Assembly: GCA_003864495.1 (NCBI GenBank)
Contig: ML133436.1
Coordinates: forward strand, 2,853,326-2,917,325
DNA length: 64,000 bases
Source: Nemopilema nomurai
Lineage: Eukaryota > Cnidaria > Scyphozoa > Rhizostomeae > Rhizostomatidae
Direction of reading: 5' to 3'
Position 1 is the first letter of the stretch, and each line of letters opens with the position of its first letter. Below, piece by piece: positions 14,601-28,300 of the stretch. The position numbers and the translations under genes are program-made. Under the pieces are notes generated by a model. That model saw nothing but the letters and a program-made list of their open reading frames with translations, did no database searches and was not told the DNA's origin.

Positions 14601-17600
14601 TTGCTCTGAATACTTTTCGATGCCGACGAATACACGACCTTAATTGAGAAAGATCTTTGACGAAACCACTAGCTTCTAAATAGCCTTGTCATCTTTTCCG
14701 TTGACGTCACCAAGAGAAAAACATCCGTAAAAGACTAGCTAGACCTCTTCAGCCTCAATAACCTGTAGCCGGCATTTTTGGAACATAATTGTAAGTGGGT
14801 AGTTTGTAAGTAGTTTATTCTGGAAAGTATCTTTTTGGATGAACGTTAATGCTTCTAATAAATAGGATTCAAAGTAGAATTTCATGTCGCAACTGTCGCA
14901 AAAAGTTCGCAAATCCCCAAGCTCATTTTAATTTGTCTGACTTTGTTGCAGCTGGCTTCGCGATGTTTGGATGAAACAATCAGCCTACAGACTTCTGCGT
15001 TAACAGAAACAAAGCCTTTCGATAGTTCGATGTTTACAAACCAACAATGGTCACCAAATAAGGCCGTGAACCCAAGCCAGATTTTCACCAAAAGACGAAC
15101 TGTCAAAACCAGGGTAATCTACGGAATGTAATCTTATTTCTGTTAATAAACAAATGTAAAATTTGAAGAAGTAGGCCAAGAACAATGGATTAAGAATGGA
15201 AGCAAATTTAAAAAGTTTACGTCCAAGCAAGTGCTCTCTGCACTATACTAGCTAGGCCTTTGTTTGAGATATATGTCTAGTTGCCCCCAATTCAACAGTT
15301 TTTATATTAAGAAGCCCTCAGAATGAGAGACCGCTTGTTTCATAGGACCACACTCGTGCTCAAGAAATCCAAAGCCACTCATTTTGTTTTGCACTTGTGG
15401 GTTTTAACAAATCATGATACGTAAATAACATAATATGAGCTGAAGGAACTCCTCTCACGAGACAAAAATGCTTGAAAACGAGCGCCCCTTTGTCACCTTT
15501 GTTACCAATCTTGATTTCCATGACACTTCACAGTTGTGCCTCTCCTCAAACGTCAATGTCACTGATGCGTCTACAGCATCTACGTTTCTGTACCTCTTTG
15601 GGAGCGCATTATCGTTGTTCAAGAAATACATATAGGCTATGTCAAAGAAAGAGTTCTATTGTTAATAAATCTCTAGTTGATTTTCAAATTTATTAAGAAG
15701 GCCCAATATCTCATGCTACAGTTCTAAACAACATTTAATATCCTTCTTCAGAAAAGTTTGCAAAAACTTGTCCCACTATTGCTAGCTACTGTGCAGACAT
15801 ACTAAGTGCTGAAACGAATCAAACGCTAAATATTCGTGCATTTAGATTTTACACATGTTTAACTCTACACGCTGGAGAAAATGTCTCCTAAACCCGATTA
15901 ACCCTTCGAAAGTCCACGATAGCTCCCAAATATAGAGAGCATAGAGAGCGAGTAATTAAGAAAAAGTTAAGAAGGTTAAGAAAAAGTTATAAAGTTTTTT
16001 CAAATATCTTGGCAGAAATTTTGCTTTTGATTTCTTCGTCTACATCTGACATTGAGTTAGTAGTCTTTAGCATCTTTGTCCTTTGGCAATAGCTGCCACA
16101 TCAAAGAAACAGAAGGCTACAATCGAATGTTATAAGCAACTACAGCCGCAAGCCCGCAAATGAGGCATCGCTTACACGAGAATATAACAACGAGACTAGT
16201 GCCAGCTTTGAGTGGAACAGAGCCAAGGATCAAACGTTTGAAGACAGTCGGAAACGGCAAATGGGGACTGAGTTGAGCTACACCGGGGGCTACTACACTG
16301 AAGGTAGCTTCTACATCAATACTTCTTTGCTTCATTCCTAATCTTTTTCTAGTATTAATACTCGACAAACAGGTAATATATACAAGAATATCAACACGTT
16401 TTTGGGATGATCATCATTTTTGGATGCATTCGCCAAATCGTATTCGGGTATGCACCTTGGACCCTTGTGGTTACTAAGGCCGAGTACACATCATTGTATA
16501 TCAAGAAAAATATTTTTGAAGAGACATGAAAAGAATAATTTGCCCATTTTTGGTTTGACCTAAAAAGTTGTTAGCATAACAAATTGTGCTGTCCGACAAA
16601 ATTCTTTATGTATTAAAGAAGAAAACAAGTTAAATGGTGGTTCAACTCTTAAGATTCGTGCGATCCATTTGTGACCTTAAGATTGGTGATTTAATTGGTC
16701 CTTGTCTCTAGTCGTCTTAAACCAGGTTGGCTTTGAGTGAAAAATGTCTTTGTATTGTAAATCGTGAACACGCCTTTGATAAAGTGCGTCACCGTTTATA
16801 TTATGAATACTAAAAAAGGAGAAGTTTGGTGGCCCATCGTTATCATCAATCTTTTCATGCTATTGTATTGAAAATATGAAATTTATTTTGAAAAAATTGA
16901 AACAAACATAAACAATAATTTGAAAATAATATTTGCAACAAAAAATTACTTTCACCTTATTTTGACCGTCAATTTATTCTTTATCATTCTATTTTTTTCT
17001 TGAAATTTTTTTGTTTTCGATTCTTACGCGTGGCTCATCGCTTTATCATCTTCATTTCAATGACTTGTTGCAATTATATTTTCAACACAGCGCAATTGCA
17101 AGCTACGATGAGACCAGCACCTTGGAAGTCAAGCGGCGGTCACCAATCAGGACTCCTTCCGGGCTTGCTTCTGCCCGTCCGACCGGGCAACCAACCAAAG
17201 GAAATCGCTATCATACAGGTGGCAATCTTTGTGCGATTTCACTCTTATTTAATTCTAAATGCAGCAGCATTTCAGAAACTGAAAGACAATTTTACGAACA
17301 AAACAATTTTATGGCTTTGATTTCCTTGAAATACTAGCCGCTTAAGCTAAAAGTTAGAGAGAGACAGAGATAGCAAGTAAGGAATACTTGTTAAATATTT
17401 CTGTAGGCCATATTTCCTTCCTTTCGTTCAGCCATTTCTGTTTTCTATTTCATCCTTTCCTTTCCCTATAGTGGGTAGGGTGATAGGCAACGAATGAGAC
17501 AATATAAGAACATTTTTTGACTAATATATGTAATAAATACCTAGCCTTTAATAGCCCTAAGATATGTACTAAAATTGTTTATGACGGATACCCAAGCAAA

Positions 17601-20600
17601 GTCACAGGCTTTGCCTCCTCTCTGCCGATAGAATACATGGTCAATTAGCAATTTTAAAAGATGGATAACAAAAAAACTTATGTTTATGGAAATACATAGC
17701 TAAAGGGTAATTGTATTATCAATATTTTTGGATTCCATTTTGGCTCCCACATCTCCTACTGTTTTAGCCAGATTAATGACCCAAATCTACAATACAATCT
17801 TGTGCTCAAAATTGATTACAAGAACTAACCGATTGCCCACTTTCTTACAATCGTAACAGATAATTTTATTGGTGTGGCAAGTAAAAACGTACTCGCTAAG
17901 GTGCTCTCTTCAGTCTACAACAATAATATTTCTAATTGGTACGTAGGAATACATACTCCATGTAAAAAATTTCCTTAGGGAAAATTTAACAAGATTTATT
18001 AGAAATCAAGCTATTTATACTTTCTCAAAAGTGACTAGCTACATTGCTCAAAATCAGAAACTTCTTCACATCATTTTCAAATCTTCATAGGCGTACTCTA
18101 TTAAATGCTCTATATGTTACATAGCATTTCCAAAGGTCTAATAATACGGAAGGAATGAATTACGGAGTTTGTTCTGTAAGAGAAAAGTTTGCAATAGACG
18201 TCGAATCTTTTCTGCTTTTCTTTGCCTGGTTATGCATTCATTTAGCAAATCCTGAAAAATGCGAAGCATCAAAGCTTTTAGAACTCACTTGACTCCTTGT
18301 ATTTCTCCATAGAAACCTCCTTGCTCTTTTGATTCTGTGCACCATCAATTGCAAACATACGTAGTTCCTCATAAACCAGTACTGCCGCGTGAAACTCCTG
18401 GACACCCCAGCACATCATTGAAAGTGAGCCCATTTGAGATGACATTTGCAACATCCAGCCCACCTCCCATGCCTAAAGATGCAAGAACCTTCTTCAAATA
18501 CATCAATCCGCATGCAGTTTTAGGTGCGTACGAGAAGCAGCTAGTTTTGTTATTTCAAAATTAAAAGCCTTGTTTGTAGAAACAGGCTGCCAGTAAACCC
18601 TTCTAGCCACATAACATAGACGTCAAAAGTCAGGCACCCTATAAGTATCTTTGGGTTTGAGATAATATAATGACAACCCATAACTCTGTATTTTTGCAAA
18701 ATTTAACTATGTTGTCTTATATTCCTAGTAGCAGCCATATAAATGCTTGACTGTTTATGAAAATCATCGCTCCACATTGCAATACCTCCATAGGTAGTAG
18801 AAGGGACACCAAATCCTTTTGCATTAAGATTCTTTCTTTTCTCGACAGCATCTGTGCATTAACTTGTTTGCCTATTATTAATGCTTTCCTTTAGGGTTCT
18901 TTTCGTTTTTACATTATTTCATTCTTAATATGTCAAGCATGCTTTTTCTTCTGAAGTTGGACAACATTTAGAGCAAGAAAGCACCATTCCAAACTCGCAT
19001 TCCAAAAGAGGCCAAGTTGGAAAGACCGGAAACGGTGTACAATTTGTGGTTTTTGATAGGAATAAATGCAGAGCAGATGCATTTGGGAATACGAAGAAGA
19101 CGGGAAGAGCCTCGAGATCAACCGACAGGTACAAATCTATTCAAGACTTTGTGTGCTACGTTGTTCTTTATGGTGAATATCCAGTGCCCATTACTCAAAG
19201 GGATTTTATCATTTCAGAAAAAATAACAATTATCTTTAAGACGTAACTTGCATATTTGAGATACGTTTCTCTCGTTGATTCTTAATGCTGAAAAAGAAGA
19301 TAGGTGATGAATATTTAAAGCTGATTCAATCAGCTTTGCACAATATTTCAATTTCTGAAAGGCATTTGCCATGTGTAGAATGATAATATCTCCAATAACA
19401 TGATTAGGGATTGGCTATTTCACGACAAATGTCTGCTTAATTCAAGCCATACAAACAAATTTTGCATAATGATTTTCACGCTTTAAACAATTAGCATATT
19501 TTTTCCAAGAGTCCGTGAGCGAGCAATACAAGAAAATCTCAAGATCCTTATCCAGATGCTCCCTTACGAGGTGTGCAAAGCCGCGCGGCCATTAAGACAT
19601 ACCATCCTTCATAAAGCCGCGGAGTACATTCAAACATTGGAGGAAGACATCAAAATCATTAAACAAAAGCTGTCTAGGCCACGATCAGCCTCTTGGGATG
19701 TCCACTGTGGCGATTACAGCATCGGCAAGTGTAAGTTCTAAATTCTAGTTTCAAGGAATCTTTCTGAATTTCCTGACTGAATTGCAGAGGATTTGAAATA
19801 AGCAAGCATAGAGTCAGTCATTTACATAAATATAATGCATCATGATATGTTATGTCATACTATAATGTAATATAATTCAGTAAAGTAAAATGAAGTATAA
19901 TAAAATTAGCTATTTCTTATTAAAATATAATATGGTATAATTCAATAATATGATATTAAATGATACTATTTAATATAATATAATATAATATAATATAATA
20001 TAATATAATATAATATAATATAATATAATATAATATAATATAATATAATATAGTATTATATTATGATATGATATAAAACAATATCTTATGACAAAATATA
20101 TTATTATTTATGATAAATTTTTTGTCTGATAAATCTATGAATGCAGGACGGCACGCTATTCAAAGGAGCTGCAGGTATCAAATTCTACTAAAACATGCCT
20201 ATTGCTAATTGAACTACCCTCCTCAGACTTTGGCTACAAACTTGTAGAATCATTTTACCATTGTTTTTCTCAATAAACAATATTTGCCAACTACAGACAG
20301 TATGGTAAAGGAAAGCCTTAGAAGAGATTTTGAGATGGGCTCTGCAGTTAGCAGACGATTGACCACACCGAAAGGACATTCATCTCAAATTGGGACACTT
20401 TTGGACAGCATGGAATCGTTGCCCAGTGATGAAACTGCAAACTTCATCAACCGAGCCGAGTTCAAGCAAGAGAGTAACAGTAATTGCAGCAAAAGTACCC
20501 AAGCGTTTGCAAGCTTCAAAGAAGGCATAGCTGGCAACGCTGGACACAGTCACGGGCTTTCCCAGCATGCTTCAGCCGCTTCAACAAGCACAGAATGCCT

Positions 20601-22329
20601 ACAAAATGTGTTTGCAACAACTTCGTGCTCTTTGCAGCATCACGTGACTGCTGTTCTTCCGAACCACAGGGAGCACAGTGATGTAGGATTGAGTGAAGAA
20701 TTTTCACCAGAATCGCACACAGAATTGAACGGATGCAATATTGCAACAAATTGCAGGGAATCAGCTGACAATAACACCAATGAAGTTGCATATCTAAAAA
20801 GACCGATGAACGCATTCATTTTGTTCAGCAAGGACAATAGATCGAGGATTTCAACGTCAGTTTGATTGCATTTTTATCATTTCAAAACTAAAAATGTTAT
20901 ATTAGACTAGAAGTTTGTAACAATTTTAATGCTACCCTCTATTTATTATATGTTAATAGAGTTTACGTTGCGGTTTTATGTTGAAAATCTTTTGCTAATT
21001 TCTAACGCCAAATTTTAGAGTACAGTCACAAACCTGAAGGTACTTTGTGAAGTCATTAGGGGTTACTTTCTTTCAAGGGCCAATCCAGACTTGGACAACC
21101 GAACAATTAGCAAGATACTTGGTCGAAAATGGGCGCTTCTTCCGGTCGCGCAAAAGGTGGCCTACAGGTAATGAGCTGTTAATATTAAATTAAGTTACGG
21201 CGAAAAGACACGTAAACTTTTCTGAATAGGCAAGATGTCTTTCATGGCTTCTGCTGCAAGAAACGGTTAAGAGTATACCGTTTGTTCAAAATTAGCCCTA
21301 AACTTTCTATTTGATGATGTAACATTAGTTCCATGTAGGAAAGTCGAGCATTCCGTTTTAAGTTTTAAGAAAGCGTCGTTTCACTTCCAACACACATTTC
21401 TGTCCGTAATAGAAGCTTTAAGCTTTTTTTTCCTCAAGGAAAAAGTACAAGGTTCAGTTTCAAGAATTGAAATCAAAATACCCCGAGTGGAATTTCTGCA
21501 GTTACAAAAACCGCACATGTTATGCGAAAAAGGACCAGAGGTCAAAGAGAAGCATTGCAAAGCAGAAATTCAAATCCGAAAGTTATGAGGAGGAGATAAA
21601 AGAATTTGTTGTCAACTTCAAGCAAGAAAGTACGTCAACCGCCTGCCTCTTCTTAACGTGGTCACGCGAATGGGCTCTTATTTAAATTCAGGTGTTTAGT
21701 CTTGGTCACGTGATTCAATCTAACCAGTTGTATGCAAGCGTTTGTCAGACAAAGTGCTACAAACTAAAGAAAGGATTTTTAAGATCATCAGATGATATGA
21801 GTGACTTCACTGTAGAACTTCAAAGTTTAACATCAATTTGTTCTCATAATGATGGTGACTTCTATTTGGCCCATTCATAAATATTTCCAATGGTAGTATA
21901 AATTGAACAATTATGAATTGAATGTCCTGTGTAGCCCAAAGTTATAGCTTGTCTAACCAATGAGGGAAACTTGGAGAGTTTGAGTTTAGATAAAGCTTAC
22001 CAATAAAGATATTGAAGGGGTATTTCCCTATTCAAAAGTACGAAAATTATCTGTTTTATTCCGGTTTTTACTGCATTCACCTTCGCCTACAATTAGCTCA
22101 ATCTTACAGATTTGTGCAAGAAGAGCGTTTGCTTGCGATGACTAGAAAAACATCTTAGGTTAATACCTAACCTAGGTTGCTTTTAGGTTAATATGTCATC
22201 CACAATGTTCGATGATTGCCAACCACTTTATTGCTTTATCGCATTTTTCTTGCAGCAACCTTCGATGAGACATGGAGTTGTGAAGATCAAAGAGATTCAA
22301 TGATGCAATGGTTTGTTGACCTCGTTTAA
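11671..22329 (+). CDS. bHLH plus HMG-box transcription factor, BHMG1/MEIOSIN-like
   Basis: Eleven exons join without phase conflict into 646 codons plus a stop: 11671-11752, 14207-14295, 14952-15127, 17091-17218, 18365-18523, 18957-19128, 19510-19730, 20297-20855, 21078-21167, 21439-21629, 22256-22329 (TAA). Seen: a Lys/Arg-rich segment then helix-loop-helix at about residues 255-323 (LKILIQMLP, then PLRHTILHKAAEYIQTLEED), a Ser/His-rich linker, and an HMG box at about 509-578 (KRPMNAFILFSKD, NRTISKILGRKW, YPEWNF). The box resembles the CIC/BBX/HBP1 type. A Lys/Arg-rich region follows. The short tail holds acidic and aromatic residues (DETWSCEDQ, QWFVDLV) and could be an activation segment. 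Known: bHLH and HMG box in one chain define BHMG1, called MEIOSIN in mouse, which works with STRA8 to start meiotic gene expression. Inferred: a nuclear DNA-binding regulator, perhaps germline. The E-box-reading Glu is not clearly at the usual place. The first two exons and the last are less certain than the domain exons. Confidence 0.78.
14431..14446. repeat. Poly-G tract in an intron
   Basis: A run of about 13 G residues in the intron between exons 2 and 3 of the bHLH-HMG gene. It is unusual in this AT-rich sequence, and such runs are prone to length errors in assemblies. Confidence 0.7.
19972..20051. repeat. (TAATA)n microsatellite
   Basis: About 16 near-perfect copies of a 5-bp unit, embedded in a longer degenerate AT tract from about 19830 to 20110. 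It lies in the intron between the bHLH exon and the large exon that opens the HMG box. It is likely to vary in length between individuals. Confidence 0.9.
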
Positions 22330-25300
22330 GTATCGTATTAGTATCAAGCTGAAGTAACGAAACACGTGCACAGAATGATACATGATTCGATGCTTCTGTC
22401 AGACTCATGCTTGGAATCAGTCAATCGATCTCTCGGCTTGGTCATGACTGCTTTGTCCCATCTGATAATCAAGACTTTTTCTGTTATTTGACGGCATTTG
22501 AAAAGGGCTCCCAACCCTGTCTTTGTGCCCAGCTAATTTTTAATCGCAAGACACCCGCCTTTGTTGTGTTTTCGTGCAGCATCCTGCGTGTTGCAAGCAT
22601 TTTCGACTTCTTTCCCTAGTGGTCGACTTTTGTTAATGGCTCCACTTTGTGGGGCGATTGTAGGTTTGTCACCTGCCTTTGACACAACTAAAATTCGCTG
22701 ATGACCGCACCACAAGTCTCGATTTGATCAGATAATTTCGTTTATTTAGCTGATAGAATTCTGTGATTGAACCGATAAGAACATTTTATGGCAACATGAA
22801 ACGAATGCCACGTGTGCTACGAAGCATGAGCAATCAAGCGAAGGCTTTTTCAACTTTCATTCGCGGTATTTCTAGGAAGATCTTACGGGTGACAACAAGC
22901 TAAATAGAGTTAACTTTAATACAGAATGTACTCCTACGCACTTTCTTGCTTCTCTGCTACCCCCTATTGCTTATCTGGAACCAGACCCATTTAAAAATAG
23001 ACAATGTCCCCCATTTTGTCAATAACTTTTTCTTGAAACGTCACCACAGGAAAAATTGTGTAATAATCGTCAGCTAGGAAACAATTGTACTGCCAACAGT
23101 AGGCAACAGGCGTGGAGTGATTGTGGATTATTTTAAAGCGTGGGGGAGCATTCTAGGATATGGCTTTATTGGGATTCTAAAACGTGGGGGAGTATACATG
23201 GGGGAGTATTCTATCGCTGGACAATCGTTAATTAAAAATTTTTAAACGCTAGAATTGCTTGAATTGTTATGAGAACAGAAGAAAAAGAGATCTGCATCTG
23301 CCTAAGTACGTAATGGATTAAATAACTACGATTGCGTGCTGGTAGGCCTAACCAGCTTCTCAAGGGAAGCGTGTCGAGAAAATTCTCGGCTTCCTTGCAC
23401 AGTGCAAGCTTGAAAGCAAAATAACCAATACAATGAATGCAGCGGGACGTGCAACTCTGCGAATAGCACAAAATATCGTACTTTTGAAATTATTTTCATT
23501 GTGTCGTTGTAGAGAAGTGCTGGGTGGCTGCTGCCACGCACTAAGCTCTCTTCTCCTTATGATAGTCCACTGTTCAAAAAGAATTACGTGAATTCGAAAA
23601 ACAATGTTTTCGTAGGCAGAGTCGGTCTCTTTGAAGCAATATATTTCCTATTTTCTCCATTATTTGTTGAGAAAAACTCTATTTGTGGAATCATTGACCA
23701 AATTTCTGATTGATATCAGAGAGTGTGTTTTTGCTTACCCACAGTGTATTAGCTTTGGCCTATTCTAAGGTGTAGTCTTCAAGGATGAGAAATTCAGTCA
23801 GGGAAAGCTTATTTTTAAAGCTTCGGGGGCAATTTATAGACAGGTCGTGGTAAAAAGTGGAGGATCTTAGTTGGAGATATAGAAATGAAAAGTATCTTTA
23901 TATTTGGACTAGAGTGCACATTCTTGGAGTTGTAACCTTCATGACTGTGTACTTTTTATTCTAATTGTATACTATGATACAACCTCGTGTTCAGTTGAGA
24001 TGCGTCTTTTGTTCACCAAAGGTGTCTGCATGAAGATAGAAAACGTAGTCCAGTAAATGGGAATGAATATGGCAAATAGGTACGAAAGGACTTTTTGCAT
24101 TTTAGGTCATCTTGGTTGCACGGTGGACCATACTTCTCGTCTTCCTTCCCCAGAAAGTGATTATTCAGTGCACGATGTGTATAATTCGGATAGAGAGTAA
24201 TTCTTGGGGTAATTGTTTGGTAGTGTTGCATACAGCTTTCGACGATCGGACATCACGTTCAGGATGGTCATGAATTCTTGTTTCGGACCATTATTAAAAG
24301 CGTTTTCAGAACATTGCTTTTAGTTTTAGAAATGCTAACAGAAAGTGTTTATTGTAAAGCATGTTCATATTAGAAACCATTTCAAGTCTATAAACTATCA
24401 GTAAGCCCTTTATTGGTTGAAAAGGCTAACCACGCCATTTATAGCTACCCTCCATGCTAAAGCTTTTCACATAGATTTGCTTTTATTACTTTTAATAAGC
24501 GTGAATCAGAACAACATCAAATTTGTTTTGCCATTGATATCAGCTTTGGTGCCATCAAATTTCCCATAATAATTCGACCGCTGAATAAAAACAGCAGATA
24601 ATTCTTTGAGTAGCTAGCTTTGAAACATTTCCTTTGATGTCGGGAATTTCTCATCGGAATCGTAGAGATAAAAATGTCAAGGCTAAGTCCTCATTTATAT
24701 TGTAGAACCTACAATGACAGTTAAAGGAATTTTTGACTGTTTTTGAATGAAAGGGGCATGGAGCGATTCCAATTTGGCCTTCCGTTTTCACTGAAACGCC
24801 TTCTTAACCAGCATCAAATATAAAAAATTGTTTTAAAACGGAACGATTTGAAATTGATTTTAATCGTCTCAGTAGAAACGCCCAGGGAGAGAATGAGGTC
24901 AACGAGGAAAATTTAATTGGCTAATCGGTCTCCATTTGAATCCGGTATCATTCGAATCCGGTATCATTCGAATCCTGTATCATTCAAATCCTGTATAATC
25001 GCATAATCGCAGAAAAACATTTCAAGACATCTCTAGGCGACTCACGTTAGCTTAGTTAAAAAGGCAATTTTTTGTTGCTTTTAGATTAGCTTAAGAAATC
25101 AAACTATACAAAAAGATGGTTGTGCATTTGTCCCTCCCGGTGGTTGAGGGTCTTTTTTGAATGGATGACTAAATGCAAGCTTCGCTGTGTCCCCTAATCT
25201 GTTCTGCTAAGTGCCTTTGCTTCTTACACCCAAAAGACATTTCCACCATTCCCAACACCAGCCCCACGATGCTTTAAATTTGCTTCTTAATACTCTCTGT

Positions 25301-28300
25301 GTTTATTTAGTTGAGAGTCTATTTGAATGAATTAAATGTTAAATGTTTATGATTTTCGTTTCTTTGTTAAACGTTATTCCAGAGAATACATTCGATAGTT
25401 TTTTGTTATTGATTAGCTGTTTCTGCACCTTCAAAATCCGAATCCTTAATCCAAAGTAGAAATCTAGACATGTATAAACGTTGGCATCAAAGGATCAGGT
25501 CATTTACCATAGCCTCCGTTCGTTCACACATGTTGGCACAATATGCGATGCTGCTGGAAACACTTTGTTTCGTTTTCGTCCTTTTGCTGCAAGTGTTTTG
25601 CCTTTGAAGGGTTGCGAAGGGTTGTGAAGGGTTGCGATACGAGGTGTAGGGGGCTGATTTGGAGTCATGCTTGAGGTCTATATAACGTAAAGTTATTAGC
25701 TTCACGTTAAGAAGGTGTTAAGAAAGTTCTAGTGCTGAAACTTGGAAAAAAGTAAAAAATTCCAAAGGCTGGGCTGAAAAAGTTTCTAATGTAAAACGCG
25801 TAGCTTGCTTACACTAAGTAAGAGTTGGTCACTGGATACAAATTAGAAACTAATGCCTGAGGGGTATGGCATCTTTGAGGCAATGAAGGTCGCCATAAGC
25901 TAATGGGCCTACTTTACCTTAATTGCTATGAATTGCAATGGTGCTGAGTCAGTGTTGCGATGAATGAGAGTATTGGCATGACAGTGTAATGACGCGCGTG
26001 ATAACTCAATGCGCGTAAGCATTTGATCATTTTCAATTAGCCTCTTTGCCAAAGCAATTTAGCCTAGTTTCATATCCGCTCTCTTTTTGGCTCGGTTTCG
26101 TTTGGTTTCACGGTTTGAACGTGAGTCAAACAAGTGTTTCATTTGGCTTCTGTGGCAGAGCCAAATGGGGAAGAAAAGCTGGCAAACAGGGCAGTTTCAA
26201 CTGTTCTGATGTAAACTAAGGCCCATGCGTACTGCTTTCAAATAAAGGCTCCATTTAGTAAACTAGTAAACAGGGTCGTTAAAACACCGCAGTTTTGAGC
26301 TCAAATGTGATGCTTTTTTGTGGTTAAGAGATTCCATCTTATGGCCTTTACTACTTTCATACTTTCACTTGACTAGACGAAGTTGCCTTCTTCACTTTCC
26401 TTAGTAGAACATTAGTAGTCGAACATTAACTGGCTTACTCGTGGCACTTGTATGATACCTCTTCTCTAAGATACGGTACACTTGTGTTTTGTCGCTTACC
26501 TCTTCAAGGCTAATGTTTTCAGTCCTCAAAGCTTTGAAGAATGGAAAGTTTAGAAATGTAACTAATTATTTACATTGAAGTGCGAATGAATATCTGACAT
26601 ATTCATTTTGAAAATCAATTATTAACAATATGGTGAAGGATTGAAGTCTATCGAATACTCGGTAAACGCTTTCTCATTAAAAGTAACAGCGATCATGCGA
26701 TACTGTAGCTTTTTCACTGCCTCAGTAGTCTCAATGGAAATACAGGCAGGTTGACATTTCTAGCCATTTTCCATTTTTTGATGCTAATAGTTTTCGTCTA
26801 GTATATTTATGACCTGACTAGACTGTGCGGAGCGACCTTCTTTTTTGAAACGCTGAACTTTTAGAGCCGACTAGCCTGTGGCTACCTCTTGATCAAAAGG
26901 AACTTGAATCCATTTATACATAATTATATCATGGCAGCCATAAGAAAGGTGCTGAGACATCAGTGGTTGGTCAGCGGTGTCGCTACAACAACAACAACTC
27001 AGACTAACGAGAGATCAACAGAATTGACGAAATATCTGTAAATCTTTTTTATGTACATCCTAATTGTTTGACTACATTGAGTTGCAAAGGCAGTCCGGAG
27101 ATTTCCTTAAATGAACGATGCCCTTCATTACCGAGAGAACCATTCTGAAGCCTCGATCAAATTAACTAACTATTCAACAGGTCGATCTTGCCAAGTTTGT
27201 TTTGGGGGAACATTGAATCCCTTCTATTTTACGATGACCATTAGAACTTCGTTTACAAGGACTCACATCGAGGCCTAAGTTCTTCAAGCATGGAATAGGT
27301 GGACTTGAGCACGAGATGTTTTTATTAACTCCAATGGACATGCACCCTGCTTGTTTTTCACGTCTTGGATAGAATGCCATCCTTCCAATTTAATCGACTG
27401 CACACAAAAACCAAACTCAGTCGCGACTGCTTCCCTAAAATTAGATTTCTTTATTTTGCTTACTTTTGTGGCAGGCCTTATCAGCAAACGGAGTCACAGG
27501 TTTTCATTGTGCTGACAATTGAAGGCTTCATGATGCAAAGGATCACAGAAGCATGGCTGTAAAATAGGATGGTCGAGCCTTTTCATTTCTCTGCTTCTCC
27601 TTTCATGAGATTTAGGCCTTCTTGCATCTTTTACTCCACTACTATATATTGCTGTTCCTCTATCTTTCATGGAAAAATTCGTACTTTTTGGTGAAAAGTG
27701 ATTTTGGTGGACTGCTTTCTCTCCAAGAACGGCTCTTGGAGAAACTTGTCCCAGACAGCTAATGCCTTAGAGGTTCTCTGCCTTGCCATAGATTATCGCG
27801 TAGAGCCTATACTTTCTCCAGAGCTGGCGCTACTCTTTCACCAATTTTGGCCTAACCGCAGATCAGTTTTGAGCTAGCTAATAACATCGGCACTTTGGCA
27901 GCTTCGTTTCAGGTTATTAATTCTGCGGAATTATACGAGTACAAATTTAAAGGCTATGCTGTATGTTTCGATATTTCTGTGAGTTTTTCCAAATGGTTTG
28001 ACTGGACAAAAGGAATGATGAACGATGAGCCGGACACCCCCCACGAAGCTCTATTTTTTCACGATCTTCCCTCGAGGCTGTGATATTTGAACTGACAGGG
28101 ATATAAGTGCGGATCCTTACCGCTCATCTTTGTTTAGGTATGATAAAAATACCAAGAAACGTCTTTGGCAGGAAGCTACAACCAAAAGAGATACGACCCC
28201 TGCCAAAAGGCTTTGATATACATTGTAGCTTCTGGAGGTTTATTCAATTTTGCTGAGCTATGGACATTGACATTATCTTCACCCGAAAGAATCAATTTAG

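Noticed and set aside
17000..17320. Alternative plus frame across exon 4 of the bHLH-HMG gene
   Set aside because: The frame containing SYDETSTLEVKRRSPIR has more coding-like content and fits the phases of the neighbouring exons at 15127 and 18365.
20516..20837. Minus-strand frames opposite the bHLH-HMG gene
   Set aside because: They are antisense of an exon that encodes the start of the HMG box in a well-supported frame.
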